The notes beneath the pieces are model-generated. The model was not told the origin of the DNA. It saw only the letters and a program-made list of their open reading frames with translations, and searched no databases. Positions 53,211 to 64,000 of a stretch of DNA of 64,000 nt are shown in pieces (the first letter of the stretch is position 1; every line of letters begins with the position of its first letter). The stretch covers positions 1,488,001 to 1,552,000 of the forward strand of contig JAMZAV010000007.1 in assembly GCA_024449915.1 (NCBI GenBank), in the 5' to 3' direction. The position numbers and the translations under genes were made by a program. Source of the stretch: Sweltsa coloradensis. Its lineage: Eukaryota > Arthropoda > Insecta > Plecoptera > Chloroperlidae.

Positions 53211-53939
53211 CTAGGAAAACGCTTAAGTCCCGCCGCGTTGTTGGATGAGCGTAATTGGTGCATTGACCTGCCATGTGTTATGCGGATTTTCTGTTGTTCT
53301 GTGAAAAAATCATCACTAAGTTGAAGATTTTTTTAAATTAATTTTAAATTTAAATAAAAAATAAACTTCAAGTTTTAAGTTTTTTAATTAATCGCAATTT
53401 TCAAAGAAATAATTATTTGATCGCGCTCAAATTTCACATGAATATATTAATTCATAAAATACGGGTTCTGTGAAAAAATTATTACAATCGGTTAAAGCAT
53501 GTAGGTGTTATAAGTCAAAGAATTGTTTAAAAAAAGAAAAAACCCGTAAAATTTCGATTTTCACGAGAAATAATTTTTTGATTGCGCTTAAATTTCACAC
53601 GAATATCTTAATTCATAAAATTATGGTTCATTAAAATCGGATAAAGCATATCGGTGTTATAAGTCAAGAAATTTAAAAAATCGAAAAACATTGATAAATT
53701 GCGATTTTTAATTAAATAATTTTTCGATTACGCTCAAAAACGTGGCAGTTCTAAGTTCAGAGATTCGAAGGTCTCCAGAAAATTTCATTGCAATTGGAGT
53801 ATCGGTTTAGCCGGAATCGTGCTGACAAACACACAATAATACAGAAAAAAAGAAAAAAAAAAAACATTCCGGATTTTTTTCTCCAGTGTAGTGAAATGGA
53901 ATCTTCGCTTCGCTCGCTACGTTCGCTACGCTCATCCAA
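53211..53939 (-). mobile_element. Helitron-like element, family A, inserted in a tandem repeat unit
   Basis: 729 bp with the standard 5' TTGGATGAGCG and 3' TTCCTAG|T on the minus strand. It splits one unit of the ~133-bp array. Comparing with sister units at 53057-53063 and 54064-54070 (GAGGATA then T-rich sequence) shows insertion exactly between A and T with no duplicated bases. Confidence 0.75.
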
Positions 53940-53961
53940 TAAACATAAGAATTAATATTGT

Positions 53962-53977
53962 TGGTGGAGGTGCGGGT
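53962..53977 (+). repeat. tRNA-Ala 3'-end-complementary module, copy 7 (1-nt deletion)
   Basis: TGGTGGAGGTGCGGGT, one C lost. Start of the third array unit. Confidence 0.75.
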
Positions 53978-54092
53978 TTTGTATATACCTAAGGGTGCGG
54001 CTATCTATGTACTCAAATTGAGACAGAAGCTTCTTTAGCCTAATCAACATAATATTGTCGAATGAGGATATTAACATAAGAATTAATTATGT

Positions 54093-54109
54093 TGGTGGAG
54101 GTGCCGGGT
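54093..54109 (+). repeat. tRNA-Ala 3'-end-complementary module, copy 8
   Basis: Exact 17-mer at the start of the fourth array unit, which is cut 7 bp later by the family B element. Confidence 0.8.
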
Positions 54110-54116
54110 TAAATTA

Positions 54117-54812
54117 TTAAACGAGGGAGCGGAGCGACTGAGTGTCTCCATTCAACTCAAACGGCCCTCATTCTGTGATTCTGTCTGTCTGTCTATCTGT
54201 CTATCTGTCTGTCTGTCTGTCTGTACGTCGAAAATCAGCCAAACCGCTGAACAGATTGCGCTGAAATTTTAAACAGACATCTGGTACGAGCTTACTGAGA
54301 ACTGTTAACAAAATTAGCTAGATCCATTGCGATCTAAGCCTAACAATAATTTTTTTATTTTTTTAAATATCGATAGCAATTGTTTAGTAGCAGCTAGCGG
54401 GACGAGAGCTACCTGACTGGCATGGCCTAGTGGTAAGCATTTAGCCTACCGCACGGAGGGTTGGGGTTCGATGCCCGTTAGTTAGAACATTTTATATTTT
54501 TACACCTACATATTATTTTTGAGGGGTGTTAAATGGGAAATAAAAATGAGGTGATTTGGTTTTATCTCGAAAATTTGTTAATGTTTCACGCTTATACGTT
54601 TCGAACACGATTCGCATTTTGAATGTTCAATAACTAGGGAAACGCTAAAGTCGTTGTTAAACGAGTGAGTGAGCCAAGTATTGAGTACCCGGGAATATCC
54701 CATTTCCTCCCATATACCCAAGGCTGGATCTAGCCCAGTATGGGAAATGATACCGGGTACTATACACATGGCTCAACTCACTCGTTTAACAACGACTTTG
54801 ACGTTTCCCTAG
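54117..54812 (+). mobile_element. Helitron-like element, family B, full-length copy
   Basis: Starts A|TTAAACGAGGGAGCGGAGCG, includes a (TCTG)n stretch near 54180-54222 and a tRNA-like segment, and ends in the palindromic 3' module (54634-54812) with CCCTAG|T. Nearly collinear with 2013-2689 over its whole length, which defines the element ends. It interrupts the ~133-bp tandem array just after the module at 54093. Confidence 0.75.
54414..54480 (+). repeat. tRNA-like segment inside the family B element
   Basis: A-box-like TGGCCTAGTGG, the conserved GGTAAGCATTTAGCCTACCG, and a B-box-like GGTTCGATGCC. Same position in the element as 2353-2416. No foldable acceptor stem, so not called as a tRNA gene. 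Confidence 0.6.
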
Positions 54813-54985
54813 TATCTCCTGTTTGGGTGAGGATAACACTGCCGTTTTACCCCTCGTCACCAAGAATATTTCAGTGGGTGCTCATGGGTAATGGAAGAAA
54901 CATTGATTTTAGAGGTCACGTGTTCGAAACCAGCCATCGGCAATCCTGACTGAAAGTTATTTCGGGGGTTTTCTCCAGTCGATTA

Positions 54986-55302
54986 TTGGAAGAAGCGTAG
55001 CGAGCGAAGCGAAGATTCCATTTCACTACACTGGAGAAAAAAATCCGGAATGTTTTTTTTTACTTTTTTACTTTTTTTTTGTGTGTGTGTGACTGTTAAC
55101 ACGATTCCGGTTAAACCGTTACTCCAATTGCGATGAAATTTTATAAGGGCCTTCGAAATCTCTGAACTTAGAACTGCCACCTTTTTGAGCGCAATCGAAA
55201 AATTATTTCTCATGAAAATCGCAATTTTACGCTTTTTTTTGTTTTTACAAAATTACGCTCATCCAACAACGCGCCTGAAGAAGCGTTTGCGAAGCTTCCT
55301 AG
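54986..55302 (+). mobile_element. Helitron-like element, family A, internally deleted
   Basis: A 317-bp derivative with both ends intact: A|TTGGAAGAAGCGTAGCGAGCG at the start, and the hairpin GAAGC..GCTTC followed by CTAG|T at the end. Only one partial interior monomer remains. Its 3' hairpin differs in sequence from the main family but keeps the pairing. Confidence 0.65.
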
Positions 55303-55972
55303 TTTACTATCATCCAAACCTTGTAACTTAGTCACCTGAAGAGGGTATCTTTGGGAAAAACTAATGTGTTCTTTCTGCTCACATCTTTTCAAACAAAAAA
55401 AATAGGACGGCAAACTCCATCTAGGAAGTATTTGCCTAATTCCAGATACCGTTCATTCTGACTAAAACATTACTTTTTGTTCGTGTTTTTTTTTCATTCG
55501 CTGAAAAGGCGGGTGTTTGTAAAGGAAAACTAGGATATTGGATATATTATTCCTGAATCCCAACTCTTTTCTCACACTTTAAGCAATAAAGTTAGTTTCG
55601 TGTACATAAAATACGGAATGGGTTTACTACAAAACACGCTAACTTAAAGTAGTATGGCTTATACTATATAAGGGACTTTCAATACAACCCACTAAATAAC
55701 AGTGACCGGGAGTTTGCGTTTGACCAACCCACAAGGTACTTTAAGAGTTTAAATCAATTATCCCATATATACATAAAAAATTTGTTTGCTATTTCTTTCA
55801 CAGTTAATGGGTGTAGAGTGTACGAATGTTTGTGAAAGAATGTCAAATGATAACTTAAGTCTACTCAAAGACAGTGTTCGTCATTTTTACATGAAAACCT
55901 GGGAGAATTTTTTTAATTCTACAGGAATAGAGTTTCATAGCTCTGAAGAAAATAAAAATAATGGTGGAGTAA

Positions 55973-58585
55973 AGATGTCTAACTTTCGTGCAAAATGTGA
56001 TACCAGCGTAAAAATTTGCAATAATATAGATTTTGTAATGAGAATCTCGAAAATAACTGGCTCCACGATGGGGTCTTACTATTTAACTATTAATTAATTA
56101 ATTAATTAAAATTAATTCGTTAATTATGTGACACGAATTTCCAAGTGTCAATAAATTAGTCATGTTTGGTATTAATCAAGAGCATTTTTCACCTTTATAA
56201 AGAAAAAAATGTATTGAAAAAATATATTGAAATATACATATTTTAGGCCTATAGTTAAATATGTTTATTTTGCTAATTTTTTAGTTTTTGAACTAAAAAA
56301 AATAATTTTTTCTAACAAATGATATTACAGTATTTACTAAACTATAATAATATATCATTTTTCAATTTTCAATAATAGTAATTATATATTCAACACAAAC
56401 TACAATATAGCGTAAAGATGTCTAACTGTGTAACAAAATATGATAATAACTTTAAATTTTAGCTATCTGAAAACTTTTGTAATGAGAAATTCGAAAATAA
56501 CTGGCTCCAAGCTGAGTGTCTAGAATTTAACTAATCATTGCATAATTAACAATAGTTAGTTAATTTAGTCCTAAAATTTCAAAGTGAAGACAAATTTGTA
56601 GTGTTTGGTATCAATTGAAAGCATTTTTCACCAATAGTAAGAAAAAAGTTAATTGAAAAAATATATTGAAATATATGTAGTTTATAGTTAAAAATGTTGA
56701 TTTTGTGATTTTTGAGTTTTTGAACCAAAAGATAAACTTTAAAGTAAAATTTCTTCTAACCAATGATATCACAGTGTTCATAAAAGAACTGGTAACTATA
56801 AGTAATATATCATTTTTCAAATTTTCAATAATAGTAATGACAATAATTTTACACAAATTAACAAATTTTCTTAAATTGAAGTACGAAAATTTTTGACGTG
56901 TCGATATATGTGTATTAAGCACTATCATCAAGCGGGTGGAAAATTTCAGCTTCCCAGAAATACTTGGTTGTGCAATGCTATGATACTAAACATGACAAAT
57001 TTATCTACTTGTTTGACCAATTATTCATGTTAATACTAATCAGCGGGCAGTGATGTCGAAATTCTTGTTACATCAGAGAAAAAATAAATGGCTTCATAAA
57101 TTGAATTCAGTTGCTTGTGTAAATTTGACTAGAATTATGATATGTACAGCTCTTTTGTACAATGTTTCATTGTTGAATAAAATTGACAATTGATTTTCAG
57201 TTCAAAAATTAATCACAAAATAACTATTTAAACTGTAATCATCATATAAATTCTCAAAACTCAGCCTTGTAGCAGTTTTTGATTTCTTGTTGTGACAAAA
57301 TCTTTAATTGATACAAACAAGACAAATTATTTTTCACGTTGCAAATTTTTGGAACGCAATTAAGTAAATTAATTTAATTAACAATTATATTGTTTAAATA
57401 CTCAAACACCTTGAAGCAGATATTTAGTAATTATTGTTACAACATCTTTAAGATTGGATAGAAACAATTTACAATGTTGCTTTGTTCACTAAAATCACAC
57501 AACACTGTTTACTGTAACTTTTCAAATTTAATAAATTTGTTAATTTTTTTTAGAATGTTTTGATAATTACTCATTGATAAAATTGAAAATTATTCACGAT
57601 TAATTTATGTTACCATTTTTGTGAAAATTGTATAATCATTTATTGTTAAATATAAATTTCTACCTTAACAGTGGATCTTTGATGGTTATTACAAAATCTA
57701 AATGAATACAACAATAAAATATTTTCACTCACACATACATATTTGTAACTTCAATTTAAAATTTTAATTTGTGTAAAATTTTTTTATTCTATTATTAAGA
57801 TGTGAAAAATAGTTCAATTGATACCAATACCCACATCTGTCTGTCACTTTGTAAATTGTTAGGAAAATTTACTTTAATTATCTTGTTAATTAAAATCAAA
57901 TAAATATTTAATACTAGACATACAAGTTTGAACCAGTTTATTTTAATTTTCTTAAAGTTTAAGATGCTAAAAATCTTTCAAGTTGGTACAACACATAATT
58001 TGTCTCATTGAATTTTAGACAATCTTTACGTATAATATAATTAATGTGTTAAATATATAACATAATTGAACCAGTTATTTTCGAATTTCTCATTACAAAA
58101 GCTTTAAGATTGCTAAAATTTAAGTTGGTATCATATTTTGTACCATAGATAGACATCTTTACGCTATATTGTAATTTGTGTTAAATATATTGTAATTAAT
58201 ATTATTGAAAATTGAAAAATGATGTATCAATTATAGTATAAATAAATAAATTGTTTTCTCTTTTGTGAACACTGTGATATCATTGGTTGGAAGAAATTTT
58301 ACTTTAAACGTTGATCTTTTGGTTCAAAAACTAAAAAATCAGCAAAATCAACATTATTAACTATAACATAATATGTATATTTCAATATATTTTTCACTGT
58401 ATTTTTTTTCTTTGTATAGGTAAAAAATGCTCTTAGTTCGTGTCACATAATTAACGAATTTCTTTTAATTAATTAATTAATAGTTAAATAATAAGACCCC
58501 ATTGTGGAGCCAGTTATTTTCAAATTTATCATTACAAAATCTACATAATTGCAAATATTTATGCTGGTATCACATTTTGCACTAA
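55973..58585. repeat. 2.6-kb AT-rich inverted repeat with internal subrepeats
   Basis: Left arm 55973 to about 56290 pairs with about 58290-58585 (for example TTAATTATGTGACACGAA with its inverse near 58437, and ACTGGCTCCA with TGGAGCCAGT). A second, diverged subrepeat lies in each arm (about 56413-56790 and 58065-58300), and further decayed pieces reach the centre near 57.2 kb. The 103-codon frame at 55786-56097 overlaps the left tip and its second half is repeat, so no gene is called. Confidence 0.75.
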
Positions 58586-58634
58586 AGTTGTGTTTGAGAA
58601 GACACCTTGATCGCACTATAAGAATTAATACTGT

Positions 58635-58651
58635 TGGTGGAGGTGCCGGGT
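58635..58651 (+). repeat. tRNA-Ala 3'-end-complementary module, copy 9
   Basis: Exact 17-mer preceded by AAGAATTAATACTG, the end of an array unit. It sits just right of the 2.6-kb AT-rich inverted repeat, and may be the far side of the same array split by that repeat. Confidence 0.8.
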
Positions 58652-59614
58652 TTTATAGTGAAGGTAAACAAGTTGTGTAATACAATCAACTTAATATCTG
58701 TGCACTATTCGTATTGTTTAATAACAGTAACAGTACACAATTTCCCCAAGCAACAAGACCAAATATTATTACTAAATGGCAATAACAATATGTTGCGTTG
58801 TTCAAAAGAACACATTTCTGACTATTAAACATAACATTTATGGTTTATTGTGCAATGCTGCGTCTGGAGTCACATGAACTTAATCATGCCCATAACATAA
58901 ACTTCCAGGAGCTAAAATGTGTAATAATGCACATGTCTCTTGTTGCGGACCACCCTGTTACTGCGGTTAAGTGATATGATATTGGAACAAATATTTAAGT
59001 ATAAATCTTGTGCACTGTAAAAGAAGAGCCCATTATCTTATATGGCTGCGAAATATTGTCGATTTTATATCCTATAGGGGGAACTGAACTCGGCGGTAAA
59101 TATTGAACTTATATCCGACAGTAACTTATCGTTGTCTTTTCTTCGCTGCGACTGAGTGCGGTTCGTATAGAGTGAGTGGACTTCGCACAAGGAAGGAAAG
59201 ATCAGAAGGCCATTATAGACCGCATGGCTTCGGTTTTGTGGATGTTTGTGAAACGCAGTTTCGAACCAAGTCCTTTGGCCGAAGATATGTTTTATATATA
59301 TCCTATTCATAAGTAAGCCATTAAAGCAATCAGGAATGCATGAAAATCATATTGTGAAATAAATACTATTATTTTGATCTACCGGTATATCTAAGTACCC
59401 TAAAATGAAGTGAGTCATTTGAGAAGGGTATCACCGTCTAACTGGCCTGTACTCTACAAGACAGTGGGCATAGGAAAAAGGTATGCCAATTTGATTTGAG
59501 CAATCTACCGGTTGACAAAAAGTATTTTCCTTTCATATATACTATATACATCACTATCCAACATTACTAGAAATGTAACTAATTTTACCTATTATTCTCT
59601 CACACGTCAGTTAT

Positions 59615-60264
59615 TTAAAGGGGCTATTACCATAAAAAAAATTTACCACAAAATCTAAAGCATAATTCTACACTAAAATGACCCGTTTAAAAAATGATAT
59701 CTTGTAACTGTGATTTAACACGAGTTTTTCAATTTTTTAAATCTAGAAATTTGCAAAAATTGACGTTTTGGTAAATTTCTTAAATCGGTTGTAACCTTCC
59801 TCTTTTTTGTTCCACATAGATACTAGAGCATCGTATCAATCTAAAATGGCCCCCTATAACATCATGTCTTGAAACTGTGCACAAATATACTCTCAGTCAA
59901 GAAAAAAATTTAAATTCCAAAATCACACCCCTACTTGGTAATCAGCATATTTTGACCGAACCACTTCCCCAAATTACAAAACAAAATATAGAGGATTTAC
60001 ATAAAAGGCTCACGAGTACGTCATCAATAGACAACATTTTTTTTTATCAAAATCCTCCAAGGTCACATGGCATAAAGATCGTCCCCATGTTATTTCTTAC
60101 GGGAGATTTTTGCCGATGGGACCTAGCTCGAAAAATACCAAGTTTGAGAAGAAGAAAACGGTCATGGTGGACCCAATAATTTTTTCTGTTAATTTCTAAA
60201 TTCATAACTAGTAAGCCTGAATGAAATATAGTTTTTGAGTTTAGCGAGTGAATACCCCTTTAAA
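59615..60264 (-). mobile_element. AAAGGGG-type repeat, intact copy in inverse orientation
   Basis: Inverted ends AAAGGGGCTATTACC and GAATACCCCTTT, each next to T/A-rich sequence. About 650 bp. It defines the family length and the empty site (59697/59698) for the insertion at 24711. Confidence 0.7.
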
Positions 60265-63079
60265 AGGCAATAAATTATTTCTCCTACAAGTAAAGAGACT
60301 AATAACAATAACACTGTAGACACTCAAGATTCGAAGTCCAGCTAAAATGCTATTATGATGATCTAGAATAGGAAGGTGTGAGTTCGCGTCATCTTCATAA
60401 GGAAACCGTGTTCGTGTTTGGCTTCCTACTCGCGGTAAAGCAGGCCATCATGTGACCGACTTTTATGGCTAGTGTTATCGCTGTTTGCGTAAAGATGCGA
60501 GAGTACGGCCGGATGGTTTACTGGTTGTCGTTGGTTGCACGCGCTCTGTTCGAGATGGAACGAATGGCTTTTATTGGTCGTTCACATAGAAAAGATATTT
60601 AAGAGTTTAGGCATCAACTATGACAAATAATATATTCAATCGACTTTTATTGGTAAAAGGCAATAATAATGATAGGAGATATCTTAAACTTGACTCGGTC
60701 TCTGCTCTCTACGATGGCAAATGGCTGTGGAAGGGGTGGGGTAGGGGGTGATCCGTTTTATCTGAAATTGTTTTGAGTCGATGAGGACAAAGTATTGTTC
60801 TAAGAGTCTTTCAAAGAGAAGGGAATCTAGAAATTGGAGCCATCATGGCGCATCGCTTGCACCTATAAAGGCAAGTACAGTGTCGGTCATGTTGTACGCA
60901 ACATGAAGTCAGATGGCTTTAGAGACACGACTCGGTTACTAAGATGAGTACGTATTATATTAAGACATGTTGCTACAACCCCAATTATGTTTAATATAAA
61001 GTTAATAAAATTAATAATTTTATCAAACAATCGTGAATAACTTTTCAAAGAATATGTTCATACAAATAACCATAGATTCTGAGAGTGCAATCTACAACAG
61101 TCAAGTCACTCAGTTGCAAGAACTGATTTACGGTGGGGTATTAAATATTTTACATAGCTTCGAACCAACTATGTCGACGCCGAGGCCATCGATGAGCAAA
61201 TAACGGCCTACCATCAATGGTTTGAAATATGGGCCCACTGGTTGGTCACAATATAAACGGGGATTGATCAACAGGGTTAGTAGATGTTTGTATTTAATTG
61301 TTCCAAAGTCACCGGTATCCATTCTATTTTGAAGTAGAATCTGAATGCGAAGGGTAAATAAATAACATAAATAAAATCGTATTCAGAGTTTACCCACTCA
61401 GTCCTATAACTGATTGTCAGTGGGGGACATTAAACCAAAGCGACCAAGCCAACCCTGTAGGCCCGACGCAATCGACGAGTGAAATATAATTTCTAATCAC
61501 ACAGAACAGAAGTAAAACAATTATTTAACGCACGTTGTCGATGTTTACCATGGAAGTGAATTACATGTATTTGACTAGTCTATACAGAAATGTAACTAAT
61601 CACCCACCCATGCGGGCAGCATGATCGTGTTCTTGAACGAATCTGTACCGCGCTGATAGATGCGTCCCCCGCCCCCCGACCCCGTCCCGAGCGCGCCTCT
61701 CGCTAGAAGGCACCACTCCTTGTCTACTCTTTGCAAGCTGGAATCGATGAAGGAAGATGAGGAAGAATTCCAGTTCTGATTGGATGTATCCATTCGAAAG
61801 CGAATCAGAAATTCAAAAGTGACAATCAAACTTTATTCACTTCGGGAACAGAGGAAAATGACGTCATGAAATTCTATGGGGCAAGGAAACATCAAACATC
61901 GAACAAAGATGCTGAGGTGGAAGATTTTCTGCCATAGCTTCGAGCGTACATTATACTTTATTCGGCAGACACATCAAAGAAGCAGTGAACGTTTTTCCTG
62001 GAGTTGTTTTGATAAAAAATATTTTGCCCACTGTGTGCTGTCGTTATGATTATTTGCATTTAAATAAATTACTGTGAAGTTTCAACCATCTATAAACTAT
62101 TTTCAACAAATATACGTAAGGTAATATAACATTAAAAATATGTATAATGAACTATAATATAAGTATGTTTTAAGATAAGTAATAATTCAGAAGCATGAAG
62201 CGCTAAAAATAGTTCAGCGGTAGAAAATGAGGATGTGATTTGGGAGCTCATCGGCTCGACTCCAACCACACAGGCAATCCTAACTGAAGGATTCTCAAGC
62301 TTTCCTCAAAGTACGTTTCTTCACAAGTATCGTCATTAGAACATATTCGTATACCAAGTCCAGAGCGGGTATTTCTCGGAAAAGTAACATTGAGGACAAC
62401 TATTCATGAAAATACTTGTCAAGGGCATAGGCTTTATATTTTGAAGGAATGCATCAGTTTTACCTAGTGTGAACGTCTTCAGATGAATAATTGGGTTATC
62501 AAGGTGACAACATTCACATTACCGACAGAAAAAAACATGAAAAACTTTCAGCCTGAATTTCCGGTGCCAAACGTCGAAACCGTGACCTCCTATAACCCCC
62601 GCCCTCCTTACGGAAAAGGCATGTACAACTATTTTAGTTGAGTAGGTCTAATTAGATAAATGCAAGGCTTTCCCAATGATATGAGGATCCAACGCACGCG
62701 ATGTTGCGACCTATGAGATTGGCAGGATTTATCTTTAATCCAGCTACATAACCTCCGGCTACTGTGTCATGATACTGCAGCTTACGAAGACTATCATGTG
62801 AATAGTGATGAACAGTGAATATTAAACGGTTGACGGATAGACCTAGTTGACAATACCAACAATGGTAGCGCAACGTATGACTTAAACAAGCACGTGGACG
62901 AGAGTACCCAAAATACGAAACTTACCAAAGATAACCGTTAAATTGTTTCTCGCTTGCCGCGAACATCGACATATGAAATTTCAAATGGTCCTCGTTTGTT
63001 CCAGGCTTCATAAATGTTGAAGATGCGGGTACTTAGAACATGCAAACTTTCTGCGAGACTAGCCTAGCCTCGACCCCTT
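60265..63079. other. Upstream intergenic sequence without recognised genes
   Basis: AT-rich, no family-like open frame. Near 62265 GGCAATCCTAACTGAAGGAT resembles 54930-54955, suggesting another small dispersed repeat. Confidence 0.45.
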
Positions 63080-63545
63080 AACCCCATAGGGTCACCAAAT
63101 ACGATCTGTATCATCACCCTTGTTGAAGGGAAATTTAAAAAGAAACGCGCATCTCTATTGGAAGTCTATTTCTGTTTTCATCGTCACACAAGCTCAGACG
63201 GACGGACGGAAAATATAGGAAAGCTTCGCTCACTATTTTATCTAAATCTGAATATTATTGTAAACGCCGGTTTAAAAACACTAGCTATAGTTCAATGCTA
63301 AGTTTATATTGGTTAAAGTAGATAATGATTAGTTCTGTCAACAATGATTGCCAGTTGATTCGAGCTTATTATGGAGGGAGCGAGCTCTTATATAAGCAGT
63401 ACTTTCTGTCCGTCCATCTGTCTGTGCGAGTGTCACGTCTCAACACTCTCACGTCAACGACTTGTCTTGCCCTTCAACAAGGATGATACAGAATGTTTTT
63501 GGAGTAAGTATAGGGAGTGGCTTGCGATGCCCCCCAGAAAGTTAC
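63080..63545. repeat. Foldback of a GACGGACGG-containing repeat
   Basis: CCTTGTTGAAGGG near 63118 and GACGGACGGACGG near 63196 recur inverted as CTGTCCGTCC near 63408 and CCCTTCAACAAGG near 63470. Related single pieces are at 44760-44890 and 46488-46530. All sit near tRNA-Ala-type modules or GGGTCACCAAA words. Confidence 0.55.
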
Positions 63546-63555
63546 AAAATTCATG

Positions 63556-63572
63556 ACCCGGCACCTCCACCA
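63556..63572 (-). repeat. tRNA-Ala 3'-end-complementary module, copy 10
   Basis: Exact 17-mer on the minus strand (plus strand ACCCGGCACCTCCACCA). The only copy in this orientation. Confidence 0.8.
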
Positions 63573-64000
63573 TTTGAATGAGAGGATATAATTATTGACG
63601 AACTTTGTTCAATCTAAAAATAACCAGCACAGAACCAAAAAATAAAAATTAAGGCACGGCAAATTATTTCGTTTTTGTGTATATTTGCTCCCTCTTATGG
63701 TTGCTCCCGTACTCGTGCATATTACTGAAGGTTCTCTATTTGTACTGTCCCTCTCACGCGGTTGGTTTAATTAGCATAGGCCAATTCTTTTGACGTGTTG
63801 TTAATAATGTATTGACTTAGGGCAATTCTTATAGTGTTATCATACTCAAAGGGTCGAAGACATACAAATAAAAATGAACTCTCTCATAAACAAATATTTT
63901 ATTTTTTGTAACGTGCTGCCAATATCTTAATTGTTTTTATATAGATTAATATATTATCACTATTATTTTTACTGAGATTTCAAGATTCCGTTAGACACAG

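Larger units (their letters stand above)
52949..54110 (+). repeat. ~133-bp tandem array carrying the tRNA-Ala-type module, with nested insertions
   Basis: Units start at about 52950, 53086, 53962 and 54093 (periods 136 and 131 where uninterrupted). Each begins (G)TTGGTGGAGGTGCCGGGT, continues TTTGTATATACC..GGGTGC.GCTAT and TTCTTTAGCCTA..AACAT, and ends GAGGATA..AAGAATTAAT. The second unit is split by 53211-53939 and the fourth is cut by 54117-54812. A further unit start is at 58635. No ORF. Confidence 0.85.

Noticed and set aside
55786..56097. 103-codon open frame
   Set aside because: Its second half is part of the 2.6-kb inverted repeat and the first half matches nothing I know.

Overview
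This window is AT-rich, intron- and repeat-dominated animal DNA, not a prokaryotic replicon. The only host gene I can support is an Nkx6-class homeobox gene on the minus strand, which points to a bilaterian, most likely an invertebrate; I cannot name the species. No rRNA gene, intact tRNA gene or CRISPR array is visible.

Layout on the minus strand, which is the gene's 5' to 3' direction. 39.2-64 kb is repeat-rich DNA upstream of the gene. 38.4-39.2 kb is a candidate proximal promoter and 5' UTR with three GC boxes and two inverted CCAAT boxes. 37782-38421 is coding exon 1, with the Nkx6 N-terminal core, a Groucho-type motif and the pre-homeodomain motif. 14809-37781 is a 23-kb intron 1. 14630-14808 is exon 2, which encodes homeodomain residues 1-46. 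1-14629 is the start of intron 2. Exon 3, which should carry the recognition helix, is not in the window. The last 71 bp of exon 2, its splice donor and 56 bp of intron are repeated perfectly in tandem (127 bp x 2).

The rest is mobile DNA. A broken, 5'-truncated non-LTR retrotransposon with a restriction-like endonuclease lies at 8-10.55 kb in intron 2, between TTA-type microsatellites. At least twelve copies or fragments belong to three related non-autonomous families that share a GC-rich 5' end built on GAGCG/AAGCG words and a 3' end consisting of a small hairpin followed by CTAG^T. At two loci, sister copies of the host repeat preserve the empty site and show insertion between A and T with no target-site duplication. 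I therefore read these families as Helitron-like. Long inverted (foldback) repeats, a hAT-like MITE, satellite-like arrays and microsatellites fill much of the remainder.

The most unusual signal is a 17-nt module, TGGTGGAGGTGCCGGGT. It is complementary to the 3' end of tRNA-Ala including the post-transcriptional CCA, and occurs ten times exactly or nearly so. Five of these lie in or beside a ~133-bp tandem array at 52.9-54.1 kb. This is what a tRNA-primed retroelement primer-binding site looks like, but no LTR or coding region accompanies it. A second compositional oddity is the palindromic octamer TAGGCCTA, present eight times.
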